Shown here one piece after another: positions 6,583 through 14,739 of a stretch of 30,258 nucleotides of DNA. This stretch comes from Patulibacter sp040675535. GTDB lineage: Bacteria; Actinomycetota; Thermoleophilia; Solirubrobacterales; Solirubrobacteraceae. A model generated the notes under the pieces. It was not told the origin of the DNA, searched no databases, and saw only the letters and a program-made list of their open reading frames with translations. The stretch lies in assembly GCF_040675535.1 (NCBI RefSeq), contig NZ_JBFAPC010000066.1:1-30258 (forward strand), read 5' to 3'. The translations under genes were made by a program, and so were the position numbers. How positions within the stretch are numbered: position 1 is the stretch's first letter; each line of letters opens with the position of its first letter.

Positions 6583-7506
6583 ATGGCTGACCACTACGCC
6601 CTGAACGACGGGGCGGCTCGGCAACTCGCCAACGCGACGAAGACCGCGCCGACGATGCTGGCCATCTCGCCGCGCTGGCTGGTTCACGTCCTCTCATGGG
6701 TCCCCGTCGAGGCCGGCATCTACCGGGTCAACAAGGTCAAGGACGAGAGCCGCGTCCTCACCGCCTGCTCGCAGATCGACGGCGAGCACGACCTGCCCGA
6801 GACGTACGTCGACTACGAGGAGGACCCTCGCGAGTACTTCCTCAGCGCCGTCACGACGGTGGTCGACGTCCACACGCGGGTCTCCGACCTCTACAGCTAC
6901 CCGCACGACCAGGCCAAGCAGCAGCTGCGCCTGGCGATCGAGACGATCAAGGAGCGGCAGGAGGCGGAGCTCTTCTACAACGCCGACTACGGGCTCGTCA
7001 CGAACACCGTCCCGACGCAGCGGATCAACACCCTCGCGGGTCCGCCCACGCCCGACGACCTGGACGAGCTGATCACGAAGGTGTGGAAGGAGCCCGGCTT
7101 CTTCCTGGCGCACCCCCGCACGATCGCGGCGTTCGGCCGCGAGGCGACGCGGCGCGGCGTGCCGCCGGCGACGATCAACCTGATGGGCTCCCCGGTCCTC
7201 ACCTGGCGCGGGATCCCGATCATCCCGACCAACAAGCTGAGGATCGAGGACGGCAAGAGCCAGATCGTCCTGATGCGGACCGGCGAGTCGCGGCAGGGCG
7301 TGGTCGGGCTCTACCAGCCGGGCACCTCGGGCGAGGAGGGCCTCGGGCTCGCGGTGAAGTTCATGGGCATCAACCGCAAGGCGATCGCCTCGTACCTGAT
7401 CTCGCTGTACTGCTCGGCCGCGATCCTGGCCGACGACGCCATCGCGGTGCTCGACGGCGTCGAGATCGAGAACTACCACGCCTACGACGTTGCCTACCGT
7501 TCCTGA
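6583..7506 (+). CDS. Family 2A encapsulin shell protein
   Basis: 307-residue HK97-fold protein that self-assembles into a protein nanocompartment. Typical for Family 2A (formerly 'SrpI/MMPI') are the N-terminal segment LNDGAARQLANATKTAPTML and AISPRWLVHVLSWVPVEAGI, the E-loop/P-domain with FYNADYGLVTNTVPTQRINT, the A-domain GSPVLTWRGIPIIPTNKL, and the C-terminal part with LGLAVKFMGINRKAIASYLI. No C-terminal cyclic-nucleotide domain is present, which separates 2A from 2B. The next gene is the cognate cargo, a cysteine desulfurase. Known Family 2A systems sequester elemental sulfur produced by that cargo. ATG 6583 follows ACGAGG. The stop overlaps the cargo start by 17 bases, so the two genes are co-translated. 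Confidence 0.93.
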   Translation: MADHYALNDGAARQLANATKTAPTMLAISPRWLVHVLSWVPVEAGIYRVNKVKDESRVLTACSQIDGEHDLPETYVDYEEDPREYFLSAVTTVVDVHTRVSDLYSYPHDQAKQQLRLAIETIKERQEAELFYNADYGLVTNTVPTQRINTLAGPPTPDDLDELITKVWKEPGFFLAHPRTIAAFGREATRRGVPPATINLMGSPVLTWRGIPIIPTNKLRIEDGKSQIVLMRTGESRQGVVGLYQPGTSGEEGLGLAVKFMGINRKAIASYLISLYCSAAILADDAIAVLDGVEIENYHAYDVAYRS

Positions 7507-9556
7507 CGCCGGCGGCGCCGGCCCCGGCGCCGCCGCCCCGGACGCCACGGGGTCGCCCCTGGACGTCGCCGAGCTCCAGCGGATGGCCAACGAGCTGTTC
7601 CGGGCGGGCATGGACGGCCTGCAGGGCGCGGCGCCCGCGGTGGGCGGTCCGGCTCCCGGGGCGTTCGGCGTGACCCCTGCGGCGCCGTCCGGCGCGGCCG
7701 TGCCACCGCCCGGTGCCGCGACGGCCCTGCCCTCGACCGCGCCGACGCTGCCGTCGGCGACCCCGGTCTCGTCCCCGGCGGCTCCAGCGCTCCCCGCCTC
7801 CGCGTCGCCGTACCTGTCCTCCGGGCCCTCGCACCCGTCCGCGGCGACGCCGTTCCCGGGTGCCGTCCCGGGCCCGCCGTCCGCCGCTCCGGCGTTCCCG
7901 TCGGCGACGCCGCGGGTGCCCTCGGCCGGCACAGCGTTCCCCTCGGCCACTCCGGGGCTCCCTTCCGCCGCACCGGGGCTCCCGTCGGCCGGCCCGGGAT
8001 TCCCCTCCGCCGCACCGGGCCTCCCGACGGCCACCCCCGGCTTCCCCTTCCCCGCGCCGGCGTCGCCGCCGGGGGCACCCGCGCTCCCGTCGGCCGCCCC
8101 CGGCCTGCCCGCCGGCGGGGCGATCCCCGGACTCTCGGCCGCCGACCTCGCCCTCGTCGACGGGGCGTCGCTGTCGCTGGCCCAGCTCGGGCTGGCGGCG
8201 TCCGGCCCGTCCGCGCTGGTCGTCCCCGGCGGCTCGCTGTACGTCCTCGACGAGGCGCCCCCGTCCGTCGCCGGCCACGGCCGGCCGGTGCCCGGCACCA
8301 CGCCGGGGCATACGACCGTCCCGGACCATCCGGCGTTCGACGCCGACCGCGTCCGCCGCGACTTCCCGATCCTCTCCGAGCTGGTGCACGGCAAGCCGCT
8401 GGTCTGGCTCGACAACGCCGCGACGACGCAGAAGCCCCTGGCGGTCATCGAGCGGCTCGAGTACTTCTACCGCCACGAGAACTCGAACATCCACCGCGCC
8501 GCCCACACGCTCGCGGCCCGCGCCACCGACGCCATGGAGGCCGCCCGGGACACCGCCGCGCGGTTCCTCGGCGCGCCCTCGAGCGCGGACATCGTCTTCG
8601 TACGCGGGGCCACCGAGGCGATCAACCTCGTCGCGCAGAGCTGGGGCCGGGCCAACCTCGGGCCCGGCGACGAGATCCTCGTCACCTGCCTCGAGCATCA
8701 CGCGAACATCGTGCCCTGGCAGATGCTCTGCCAGGTCACCGGCGCGGAGCTGCGCGTGGCGCCGGTCGACGACGACGGCCAGGTGCTGCTGGGCGAGTAC
8801 GAGCGACTGCTGGGCCCGCGCACGAAGCTCGTCTCGTTCTCCCAGGTCTCCAACGCGCTGGGCACGATCACGCCGGCGCGCGAGATGGTCCAGATGGCCC
8901 GTCGCCACGGCGCGCGGGTCCTCGTCGACGGGGCGCAGGCGGTCTCGCACCTCGCCGTCGACGTCCAGGAGCTCGACTGCGACTGGTACGTGTTCTCCGG
9001 CCACAAGGTGTTCGGGCCGACCGGCATCGGCGTCCTCTACGGCCGGGCCGAGGTCCTCGACGCGATGGAGCCGTGGCAGGGCGGCGGCAACATGATCCGC
9101 GACGTGACGTTCGAGCGGTCGCTCTACCAGGACCGCCCGTTCAAGCTCGAGGCCGGCACCGGGAACATCGCCGACGCCGTCGGGCTCGCGACCGCCATCG
9201 ACTACGTCGAGCACCTCGGACTCGACAACATCGCGCGCCACGAGCACGAGCTGCTGGTCGAGGCCACCGCGCGGCTCCAGGCGCTGCCGGGCGTGCACCT
9301 CGTCGGCACGGCGCCCGACAAGGCCGGGGTCCTCTCGTTCGTGGTCGACGGGCACGAGCCCCTGGCCGTCGGCAAGGCGCTGGACCGCGAGGGGATCGCC
9401 GTCCGCGCCGGCCACCACTGCGCGCAGCCGATCCTGCGGCGATTCGGCCACGAGGGCACCGTGCGCGCGTCGCTGGCGCTCTACAACACGCGGGCCGACG
9501 TCGACGCCCTGATCGACGCGATGCGCCGGATCGTCTCGCGGAGCGTCCAGGTCTGA
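7490..9556 (+). CDS. Encapsulated cysteine desulfurase with disordered cargo-loading domain
   Basis: 688 residues. Residues ~1-280 are low-complexity Pro/Ala/Ser/Gly sequence with repeated F/L-P-S-A-x-P-G-L units (about 105-205), the disordered domain that directs the enzyme into Family 2A shells. A more ordered LDVAELQRMANELFRAGMD near the start may be a docking motif. Residues ~282-688 form a SufS/NifS-like PLP enzyme: FDADRVRRDFPILSE, LDNAATTQKP, HHANIVPWQ, VDGAQAVSH with the PLP-binding Asp, the Schiff-base Lys506 in FSGHKVFGPTGIG, and the catalytic Cys644 in RAGHHCAQPILRRFG. It converts cysteine to alanine, leaving persulfide or sulfur. The TTG at 7490-7492 overlaps the shell gene; no better in-frame start precedes the AELQRMANELF motif. 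The serine acetyltransferase and rhodanese genes often found in such operons are absent here. Confidence 0.92.
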   Translation: MPTVPDAGGAGPGAAAPDATGSPLDVAELQRMANELFRAGMDGLQGAAPAVGGPAPGAFGVTPAAPSGAAVPPPGAATALPSTAPTLPSATPVSSPAAPALPASASPYLSSGPSHPSAATPFPGAVPGPPSAAPAFPSATPRVPSAGTAFPSATPGLPSAAPGLPSAGPGFPSAAPGLPTATPGFPFPAPASPPGAPALPSAAPGLPAGGAIPGLSAADLALVDGASLSLAQLGLAASGPSALVVPGGSLYVLDEAPPSVAGHGRPVPGTTPGHTTVPDHPAFDADRVRRDFPILSELVHGKPLVWLDNAATTQKPLAVIERLEYFYRHENSNIHRAAHTLAARATDAMEAARDTAARFLGAPSSADIVFVRGATEAINLVAQSWGRANLGPGDEILVTCLEHHANIVPWQMLCQVTGAELRVAPVDDDGQVLLGEYERLLGPRTKLVSFSQVSNALGTITPAREMVQMARRHGARVLVDGAQAVSHLAVDVQELDCDWYVFSGHKVFGPTGIGVLYGRAEVLDAMEPWQGGGNMIRDVTFERSLYQDRPFKLEAGTGNIADAVGLATAIDYVEHLGLDNIARHEHELLVEATARLQALPGVHLVGTAPDKAGVLSFVVDGHEPLAVGKALDREGIAVRAGHHCAQPILRRFGHEGTVRASLALYNTRADVDALIDAMRRIVSRSVQV

Positions 9557-9565
9557 CGAGGTCCC

Positions 9566-9586
9566 GCCCGCCCCGGCGGGGCGGGC
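9566..9586 (+). terminator. GC-rich hairpin after the encapsulin operon
   Basis: GCCCGCCCCG (9566-9575) is complementary to CGGGGCGGGC (9577-9586), a near-continuous palindrome ten bases behind the cysteine desulfurase stop codon; it probably ends the operon. Confidence 0.55.
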
Positions 9587-9627
9587 GACGGCGCCCCGCC
9601 CCCCTTCGGTAGCCTTCCCGGTCCGCT

Positions 9628-9714
9628 GGAGAGGTGCCAGAGCGGTTGAATGGGCACGACTGGAAATCGTGTAATGGGGAAACTCATTCGGGGGTTCGAA
9701 TCCCCCTCTCTCCG
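9628..9714 (+). tRNA. tRNA-Ser (anticodon GGA)
   Basis: Acceptor stem GGAGAGG (9628-9634) pairs with TCTCTCC (9707-9713), with one G-U. Anticodon stem CACGA/TCGTG holds loop CTGGAAA, anticodon GGA at 9662-9664 (reads UCC/UCU). The long variable arm between 9672 and about 9686 marks a class II serine tRNA. The T arm GGGGG-TTCGAAT-CCCCC is perfect. The 3' CCA is not encoded. A TAGCCT box at 9610-9615 is a plausible -10. Confidence 0.96.
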
Positions 9715-9724
9715 CCTCAGCAGG

Positions 9725-9762
9725 ACGACGAAGGGCCCGGATCCGTCCGGGCCCTTCGTCGT
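9725..9762 (+). terminator. Strong intrinsic terminator after tRNA-Ser
   Basis: ACGACGAAGGGCCCGGA (9725-9741) and its perfect 17-base complement (9746-9762) flank a TCCG tetraloop, ten bases after the tRNA. The stem is long enough to act in both directions. Confidence 0.85.
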
Positions 9763-9825
9763 TCCGGGACGACCTCGGACCGCGGGCGCCTGTTTACGCC
9801 GTGAGCCTGCGCGGTAGCGGTAGGC

Positions 9826-11226
9826 ATGGAACCGCCCGGTGACCCGGCGCGTCGCACCCCCCGTGCCCTCCTCGGGATGGCGGTGGTGCTGCTCGCGCTC
9901 CTGATGTCCGCCCCCGGCCCGGCCGCGGCCGCCGGGCCGGAGCCCCAGGCGACGTTCACCGCGCCGGAGGACGGCGCCACCGGGGTCTCGCCGACCACGT
10001 CCCTGACGTGGAACACGATCCCCGAGGCCCAGAACGTGTTCATCACGATCGGGACGTCGACCGGGGCCAACGACGTGCTGGCGTCGGGCGAGCTGCCGGG
10101 CGACTCGACGTCCTACGAGATTCCCGTGGCCCTGCCGCGCGGCGTCCCGCTGCACGTCCGGATCTACACGAAGGTCGCGGGCGCCTACGACCGCTACGAG
10201 GACATCACCTTCACGGCCGAGCCGTTCCCGTCCGGCTCGCTGCCGGCCCCCCACGCCGAGGGCACCCGGATCGTGGCGGGCGGCCGGACGCTGAAGCTGC
10301 GCGGCGTCAACCGCGACTCGCTGACCTGGGGCCGCCACAACTGGTCCGGCTGCGGGGGCGATCAGCACTTCACCGACCGCGACTTCGACGAGATGCAGGC
10401 GTGGGGCTTCAACGCCGTGCGGATCCCGCTGTCGCAGGCCAATTGGCTCGGCCGGCGCTGCGACGCCGGCGACGACGCCCGGATGGTCGACTCCGCGGTC
10501 CAGAAGGCCAACGAGCGCGGCATGTACGCGATCGTCGACCTGCACTGGTCCGACGTCGGCGGCCGCTCGCCGTGCGACGCGGACTGCAACACCGGCCAGC
10601 AGCCGATGCCCGACGCCGACAGCCTCGACTTCTGGCGGCAGGTCGCCCAGCGCTACGAGGACCGCTCCGGCGTGATCTTCGACCTCTACAACGAGCCGCA
10701 CGACGTGTCCTGGTCGTGCTGGCGCGACGGTGGCTGCACGACGGAATCCAGCGAGTACGCCAACGGCGGGAAGCAGGTCGACTACCGGGTGGTCGGCCTG
10801 CAGCAGCTCGCCGACGCGGTGCGCGGAGAGGGCGCCGGCAACCTCGTGCTCGCTGCCGGCCTGGACTGGGCGTGGGACCTGCGTGGCGTCGTGGACGGCC
10901 ACGCGCTGGACGACCCGAACGTCGCCTACGACACGCACGTCTACACGCTCTTCCACCACACCCAGGACGACTGGGACGAGCACGTCGGCGTCGCCGCCGA
11001 CGAGGTCCCGGTGACGGCGACCGAGTTCGGCTCGTCCGACTGCTCGACCGCCGACACCCGGAGGCTGCTGGACTGGTTCGACGACGAGGGCATCGGCTGG
11101 TCGATCTGGTCGTGGAACGACCCCGGGTCCTGCCAGCAGCCGAGCGTCCTGGCGAACATGGAGGGCACGCCGCTGGCCGGTCAGGGACAGCTGATCCACG
11201 ACCGGCTCGCCGCCGAGGGGCGGTAG
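9826..11226 (+). CDS. Secreted glycoside hydrolase family 5 (cellulase-like)
   Basis: 466 residues. Signal peptide at about 14-37 (LLGMAVVLLALLMSAPGPAA). Residues ~40-130 form an Ig/fibronectin-like beta domain (ATFTAPEDGATGVSPTTSLT...). Residues ~150-460 are a GH5 TIM barrel: LKLRGVNRDSLTWGR, AWGFNAVRIPLSQANWL, YAIVDLHWSD, the acid/base Glu290 in DLYNEPHD, and the nucleophile Glu400 in VTATEFGSSDC, followed by GIGWSIWSWNDPGSC. Paired Cys suggest disulfides outside the cell. Predicted to cut beta-1,4-linked glucans or mannans; exact substrate is not readable from sequence. ATG 9826 gives a proper signal peptide; its ribosome binding site is weak. It stands alone between two terminators. Confidence 0.9.
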   Translation: MEPPGDPARRTPRALLGMAVVLLALLMSAPGPAAAAGPEPQATFTAPEDGATGVSPTTSLTWNTIPEAQNVFITIGTSTGANDVLASGELPGDSTSYEIPVALPRGVPLHVRIYTKVAGAYDRYEDITFTAEPFPSGSLPAPHAEGTRIVAGGRTLKLRGVNRDSLTWGRHNWSGCGGDQHFTDRDFDEMQAWGFNAVRIPLSQANWLGRRCDAGDDARMVDSAVQKANERGMYAIVDLHWSDVGGRSPCDADCNTGQQPMPDADSLDFWRQVAQRYEDRSGVIFDLYNEPHDVSWSCWRDGGCTTESSEYANGGKQVDYRVVGLQQLADAVRGEGAGNLVLAAGLDWAWDLRGVVDGHALDDPNVAYDTHVYTLFHHTQDDWDEHVGVAADEVPVTATEFGSSDCSTADTRRLLDWFDDEGIGWSIWSWNDPGSCQQPSVLANMEGTPLAGQGQLIHDRLAAEGR

Positions 11227-11242
11227 GCCCCAGACGGCCGGG

Positions 11243-11267
11243 CGCCCGGCGGCCACGGCGCCGGGCG
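11243..11267 (+). terminator. Hairpin terminator after the GH5 gene
   Basis: CGCCCGGCG (11243-11251), 7-base loop, CGCCGGGCG (11259-11267), 16 bases after the GH5 stop codon. It separates GH5 from the cobalamin genes. Confidence 0.6.
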
Positions 11268-11345
11268 CGGTCCCTGGGGCGGGGGCCGCCCGACGGTCGC
11301 GCGGTGCGATCATCGGCGCGTGCCGCCGATCCCCCTCCGCGCCCG

Positions 11346-12089
11346 GTGACCACCCGCCTGCACCTCGTCCGACACGGCACGACGGCGGCCGTCCGCGCCG
11401 CCGGCTTCCCGCGCGACGAGGACCTCGACGACCGCGGTCGCGCGGAGGCCCTGGCGCTCGCCGCCCACCTGCCGCGGGACGCGCGGGTCGTGCGCTCACC
11501 CGCCCGGCGCTGCGCCGCGACGGCCGCCGTCCTCGGGCACGACGACGCCGCGGTCGACCCGCAGCTGCGCGAGGCCGGGTTCGGCGACTGGGCGGGGCGC
11601 AGCGTCGCCGAGCTCCACGCCGAGGACCCCGCTCCGGTCGTCGCGTGGATGACCGACCCCTCCTTCGCGCCGCCCGGCGGCGAGTCGCTCGAGGCCCTGA
11701 CCGCCCGGGTCGACGCCTGGATGTCCGCGCACGCCGCGTCCGAGCAGCCGATCGTCGCGTTCACCCACGGCGGCGTCGTGCGGGCCGCGATCGCCGTCGC
11801 CCTCGGGGCGCCCGCCGGCGCGGCGTGGCGGATCGACGTCTCCCCCGGGTCGATCACCGAGCTGCACGCCCACGACGGGCGCTGGCGCCTGACGCGCGCG
11901 AACTGGACGCCGACTCGCGACGAGGTGCGGGCGGCGCGGGCGACGCAGGCGGCCGAGGGCGGGACGGACGCGCACGAGGGGACGGACCCTGCCGATGGGG
12001 CGGGCGGCGGGAGCGTGGCCGACGTGTCGGCTGACGGCGGAAGCGCGACTGCGGCCGACGCTGCGGCCGGGGACGGACCCGCCCGGTGA
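11346..12089 (+). CDS. cobC: Histidine phosphatase, probable alpha-ribazole phosphatase
   Basis: 247 residues of the phosphoglycerate-mutase-like histidine phosphatase superfamily. LHLVRHGTT at residues 5-13 carries the phosphorylated His10 in the RHG motif. RSPARRCAATAAVL, REAGFGDWAGRSVAELH and FTHGGVVRAAI carry the other active-site Arg, Glu and His. The last ~45 residues are a Gly/Ala/Asp-rich tail outside the domain. Its place in front of cobD and cobQ supports a role in removing the phosphate in nucleotide-loop assembly of cobalamin; the sequence alone would also allow a general phosphatase. GTG 11346 is chosen because the family starts directly before TRLHLVRHG. Its stop overlaps the cobD start by four bases. 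Confidence 0.82.
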   Translation: MTTRLHLVRHGTTAAVRAAGFPRDEDLDDRGRAEALALAAHLPRDARVVRSPARRCAATAAVLGHDDAAVDPQLREAGFGDWAGRSVAELHAEDPAPVVAWMTDPSFAPPGGESLEALTARVDAWMSAHAASEQPIVAFTHGGVVRAAIAVALGAPAGAAWRIDVSPGSITELHAHDGRWRLTRANWTPTRDEVRAARATQAAEGGTDAHEGTDPADGAGGGSVADVSADGGSATAADAAAGDGPAR

Positions 12090-13045
12090 GCGGCGGGCGG
12101 CCCGTCGCGGCCGGGCTGCTCATCGGGTACGCCGCCGACCGCGCGTTCGGCGACCCCCGCCGCGGCCACCCCGTCGCCCTGTTCGGGAGCACCATGCTGG
12201 CGCTCGAGGCCCGGATCTGGAGCGACGACCGCCCCGCCGGCGTCGCCTACGCCGCGGCCGGCGCCGCGCTCGCGACGCTCCCCGTCCTCGTGCTCGACCG
12301 CGCCGCCCGCGAGCGCCCGCTCGCCCGGACGGCGCTCACGGCCGCCGTCGCGTGGGCCGCGATCGGCGGGCGCTCGCTCGCCGGCGCCGGCCGCGACATC
12401 GGCGGCCTGGTGGCGGCCGGGGACCTCGACGGCGCCCGCGCGCTGGCGCCGACCCTCGTCGGCCGCGACCCGGCCACGCTCGACGGGGCCGGCCTGGCCC
12501 GCGCCGGCCTGGAGTCGGTGGCCGAGAACACCTCCGACGCCGTCGTCGCCCCGCTGGTCTGGGGCGCCGTGCTCGGCGCGCCCGGCGTCGCGCTGCACCG
12601 GGCGCTGAACACGATGGACGCGATGGTCGGCCACCACTCCGACCGCTACGAGCGCTTCGGCTGGGCCTCGGCGCGCGCCGACGACGCCGCCGGGTGGCCC
12701 GCGGCGCGGCTCGCGGCGCTCGTCACCGGTGCCGTCGCGGGCACCGTCGGCGGGTCGCCCGTCGGCGCGTGGCGCGCGTGGTGGCGCGACGGCGCCGCGC
12801 ACCCGAGCCCGAACGCCGGCCGGGTCGAGGCCGCGTTCGCCGGGGCGCTCGGGGTCCGGCTCGGCGGGCGCAACGTCTACGGCGGGCGGGTCGAGGAGCG
12901 GCCCGTGCTCGGCGACGGGCCCGGCACTCGCGACCCCGCCGCCGCCGACCTCGAGCGGGCCGCCGCCCTCTCGCTGCGGGTCGGTACCGCGACCGCCCTG
13001 GTCTGTGCCGCGACGGTGCTGCTGCGTGGGAGGCTCGCCCGATGA
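12086..13045 (+). CDS. cobD: Adenosylcobinamide-phosphate synthase CobD/CbiB
   Basis: 319-residue polytopic membrane protein of the CobD/CbiB family, which joins aminopropanol (phosphate) to adenosylcobyric acid. Family motifs: LLIGYAADRAFGDPRRGHPV near the N-terminus, then LESVAENTSDAVVAPLVWGA, ALNTMDAMVGHHSDRYERFG, HPSPNAGRVEAAFAGALGVR and LGGRNVYGG. GTG 12086 overlaps the cobC stop. The ATGA overlap with the next gene shows the three genes are translated together. Confidence 0.95.
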   Translation: MSGGRPVAAGLLIGYAADRAFGDPRRGHPVALFGSTMLALEARIWSDDRPAGVAYAAAGAALATLPVLVLDRAARERPLARTALTAAVAWAAIGGRSLAGAGRDIGGLVAAGDLDGARALAPTLVGRDPATLDGAGLARAGLESVAENTSDAVVAPLVWGAVLGAPGVALHRALNTMDAMVGHHSDRYERFGWASARADDAAGWPAARLAALVTGAVAGTVGGSPVGAWRAWWRDGAAHPSPNAGRVEAAFAGALGVRLGGRNVYGGRVEERPVLGDGPGTRDPAAADLERAAALSLRVGTATALVCAATVLLRGRLAR

Positions 13046-14709
13046 GCGCCTCGGACGCCGCCCGCCGCCTCGCCGCCCGGACCGCCGGCGGTCGCGACGC
13101 CGGCGCGTTGCTCGTCGCCGGCACGACCTCGGACGCCGGCAAGTCGCTGATCACCGCCGGGATCTGCCGCTGGCTGCACCGCGAGGGGGTCTCGGTCGCG
13201 CCGTTCAAGGCGCAGAACATGGCGCTGAACGCGGCCGTGACGCCCGACGGGCTCGAGCTCGGCCGCGCGCAGGCGGTGCAGGCCGCGGCCTGCGGGATCG
13301 AGCCCGAGGCGATCATGAACCCGGTGCTGCTGAAGCCGACCGGGGACCGGGTCAGCCAGGTCGTCCTGCTCGGCCGCCCGCACGGCACCGCCGGCGCCCG
13401 CGACTACCGGCGCCTGCGCGACGACCTGCGCTCCGCGGTCCTCGACAGCCTCGCCACCCTGCGCGGCCGCTTCGACGCCGTGATCTGCGAGGGCGCGGGC
13501 TCCCCGGCCGAGATCAACCTGCGCGCGGGCGACTTCGTGAACATGGGCCTCGCGCGCGACGCCGGCCTGCCGACGATCGTCGTCGGCGACATCGACCGCG
13601 GCGGCGTCCTCGCCGCGCACTACGGCACGATCGCACTGCTGGAGCCGGCCGACCAGGCGCACGTCGCCGGCATGGTGATCAACAAGTTCCGCGGCGACCC
13701 GTCGCTGCTGGACCCGGGCGTCGAGGCGCTCCAGCGCATGACCGGCCGCCCCGTCCTGGGGGTCGTCCCGTGGGCGGACGGGCTCGAGCTCGACGCCGAG
13801 GACGGCCTGGCGCTGCGCACGTTCGACCGGGGCGCCGAGACCGCCGACCCGCTGCGCGTCGCCGTCGTCGGGCTGCGGCGGATCTCGAACTTCACCGACC
13901 TCGACGCGCTGGCGATCGAGCCCGACGTCGACCTGCGGCTGACGCGCGACCCGGACGTCCTGCGCGACGCGGACCTCGTCGTCCTCCCGGGCAGCAAGGC
14001 GACGGTCGCCGACCTCGTCGACCTGCGCGCCGCCGGGCTGGACCGCGTCCTGACCGAGCGCGTGGCGCGCGGGCGGCCGATCCTCGGCATCTGCGGCGGG
14101 TACCAGATGCTCGGCACGGAGATCGAGGACGCCGGCGTCGAGACCGGGACGGGCGTCGTCCTCGGGCTGGGGCTGTTGCCGGTGCGCACCGCGATGCACG
14201 CCGAGAAGATCACCCGCCGGCGGACGGGCCGGCTGCCGGTCGACGGCGACGCGGCAGTGACCACCGACGTCGCCGGCGCGCCGGGCGGTGACGTCGGCGT
14301 GCTGCGCGCCGACGGCCCGAGCGTCCCCGCCGGCGGCTACGAGATCCGCCACGGGCGGGTCGTGCGCTCCGGCGGCCGCCCGCTCCTGGTCGCGGACCCG
14401 GTCGCCGCCGCGACGGCGGAGGACCCGTCGGCCGACGAGGGCTGCGTCTCCGGCGTCGTCACCGGGACGTCGTGGCACGGCCTGCTCGAGCACGACGAGG
14501 CCCGGCACGCGCTGCTGGCCCACGCGGCGCGGCTCCGCGGGCGGCCGTTCGCGCCCGGGCCGGCGCGCTTCGCCGACGTCCGCGAGCGCCGCTACGACGT
14601 GCTCGGCGACCTCGTGGCCGAGCACCTCGACACCGGCGCGCTGCTGCGGCTGCTCGAGGACGGCGTGCCCGGCGGCCTGCCGACGCTCGCCTGCGGGCCA
14701 CTGGGCTGA
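13042..14709 (+). CDS. cobQ: Cobyric acid synthase CobQ/CbiP
   Basis: 555-residue glutamine-dependent amidotransferase that amidates the b, d, e and g side chains of adenosylcobyrinic acid diamide. The N-terminal dethiobiotin-synthetase-like ATPase has LVAGTTSDAGKSLITAGICR (P-loop), APFKAQNMALNA, PVLLKPTGDRVSQVVLLGR, CEGAGSPAEINL and VGDIDRGGVLA. The C-terminal class I glutaminase domain has the nucleophile Cys in ILGICGGYQMLG and the His in TGTSWHGLLEHDEAR. Length and motifs are normal. It starts with ATG 13042 inside the cobD stop (ATGA). It ends 30 bases before the convergent antiporter gene, with a shared terminator between. Confidence 0.96.
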   Translation: MSASDAARRLAARTAGGRDAGALLVAGTTSDAGKSLITAGICRWLHREGVSVAPFKAQNMALNAAVTPDGLELGRAQAVQAAACGIEPEAIMNPVLLKPTGDRVSQVVLLGRPHGTAGARDYRRLRDDLRSAVLDSLATLRGRFDAVICEGAGSPAEINLRAGDFVNMGLARDAGLPTIVVGDIDRGGVLAAHYGTIALLEPADQAHVAGMVINKFRGDPSLLDPGVEALQRMTGRPVLGVVPWADGLELDAEDGLALRTFDRGAETADPLRVAVVGLRRISNFTDLDALAIEPDVDLRLTRDPDVLRDADLVVLPGSKATVADLVDLRAAGLDRVLTERVARGRPILGICGGYQMLGTEIEDAGVETGTGVVLGLGLLPVRTAMHAEKITRRRTGRLPVDGDAAVTTDVAGAPGGDVGVLRADGPSVPAGGYEIRHGRVVRSGGRPLLVADPVAAATAEDPSADEGCVSGVVTGTSWHGLLEHDEARHALLAHAARLRGRPFAPGPARFADVRERRYDVLGDLVAEHLDTGALLRLLEDGVPGGLPTLACGPLG

Positions 14710-14710
14710 C

Positions 14711-14738
14711 CGGCCGGCGACCGGCCCCGGGCCGGCCG
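14711..14738. terminator. Bidirectional hairpin between cobQ and the antiporter gene
   Basis: CGGCCGGC (14711-14718) pairs with GCCGGCCG (14731-14738) in the 30-base gap between two convergent genes; it can serve both. Confidence 0.55.
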
Positions 14739-14739
14739 C

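Noticed and set aside
7900..8110. Repetitive CCGTCGGCC/CCTCCGCC-type sequence as a CRISPR or satellite
   Set aside because: The repeats are imperfect, in frame, and code for the Pro/Ala/Ser-rich cargo domain of the cysteine desulfurase.
7370..9451. 693-codon minus-strand open frame opposite the cysteine desulfurase
   Set aside because: Mirror frame produced by high third-position GC; the plus-strand frame carries all PLP-enzyme motifs.
9628..11226. tRNA-Ser as attachment site of a genomic island carrying the GH5 gene
   Set aside because: No integrase gene, no repeat of the tRNA 3' end downstream, and composition is unchanged.
10409..12802. 797-codon minus-strand open frame across GH5, cobC and cobD
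   Set aside because: Composition-driven shadow; three plus-strand genes with clear catalytic motifs occupy the region.
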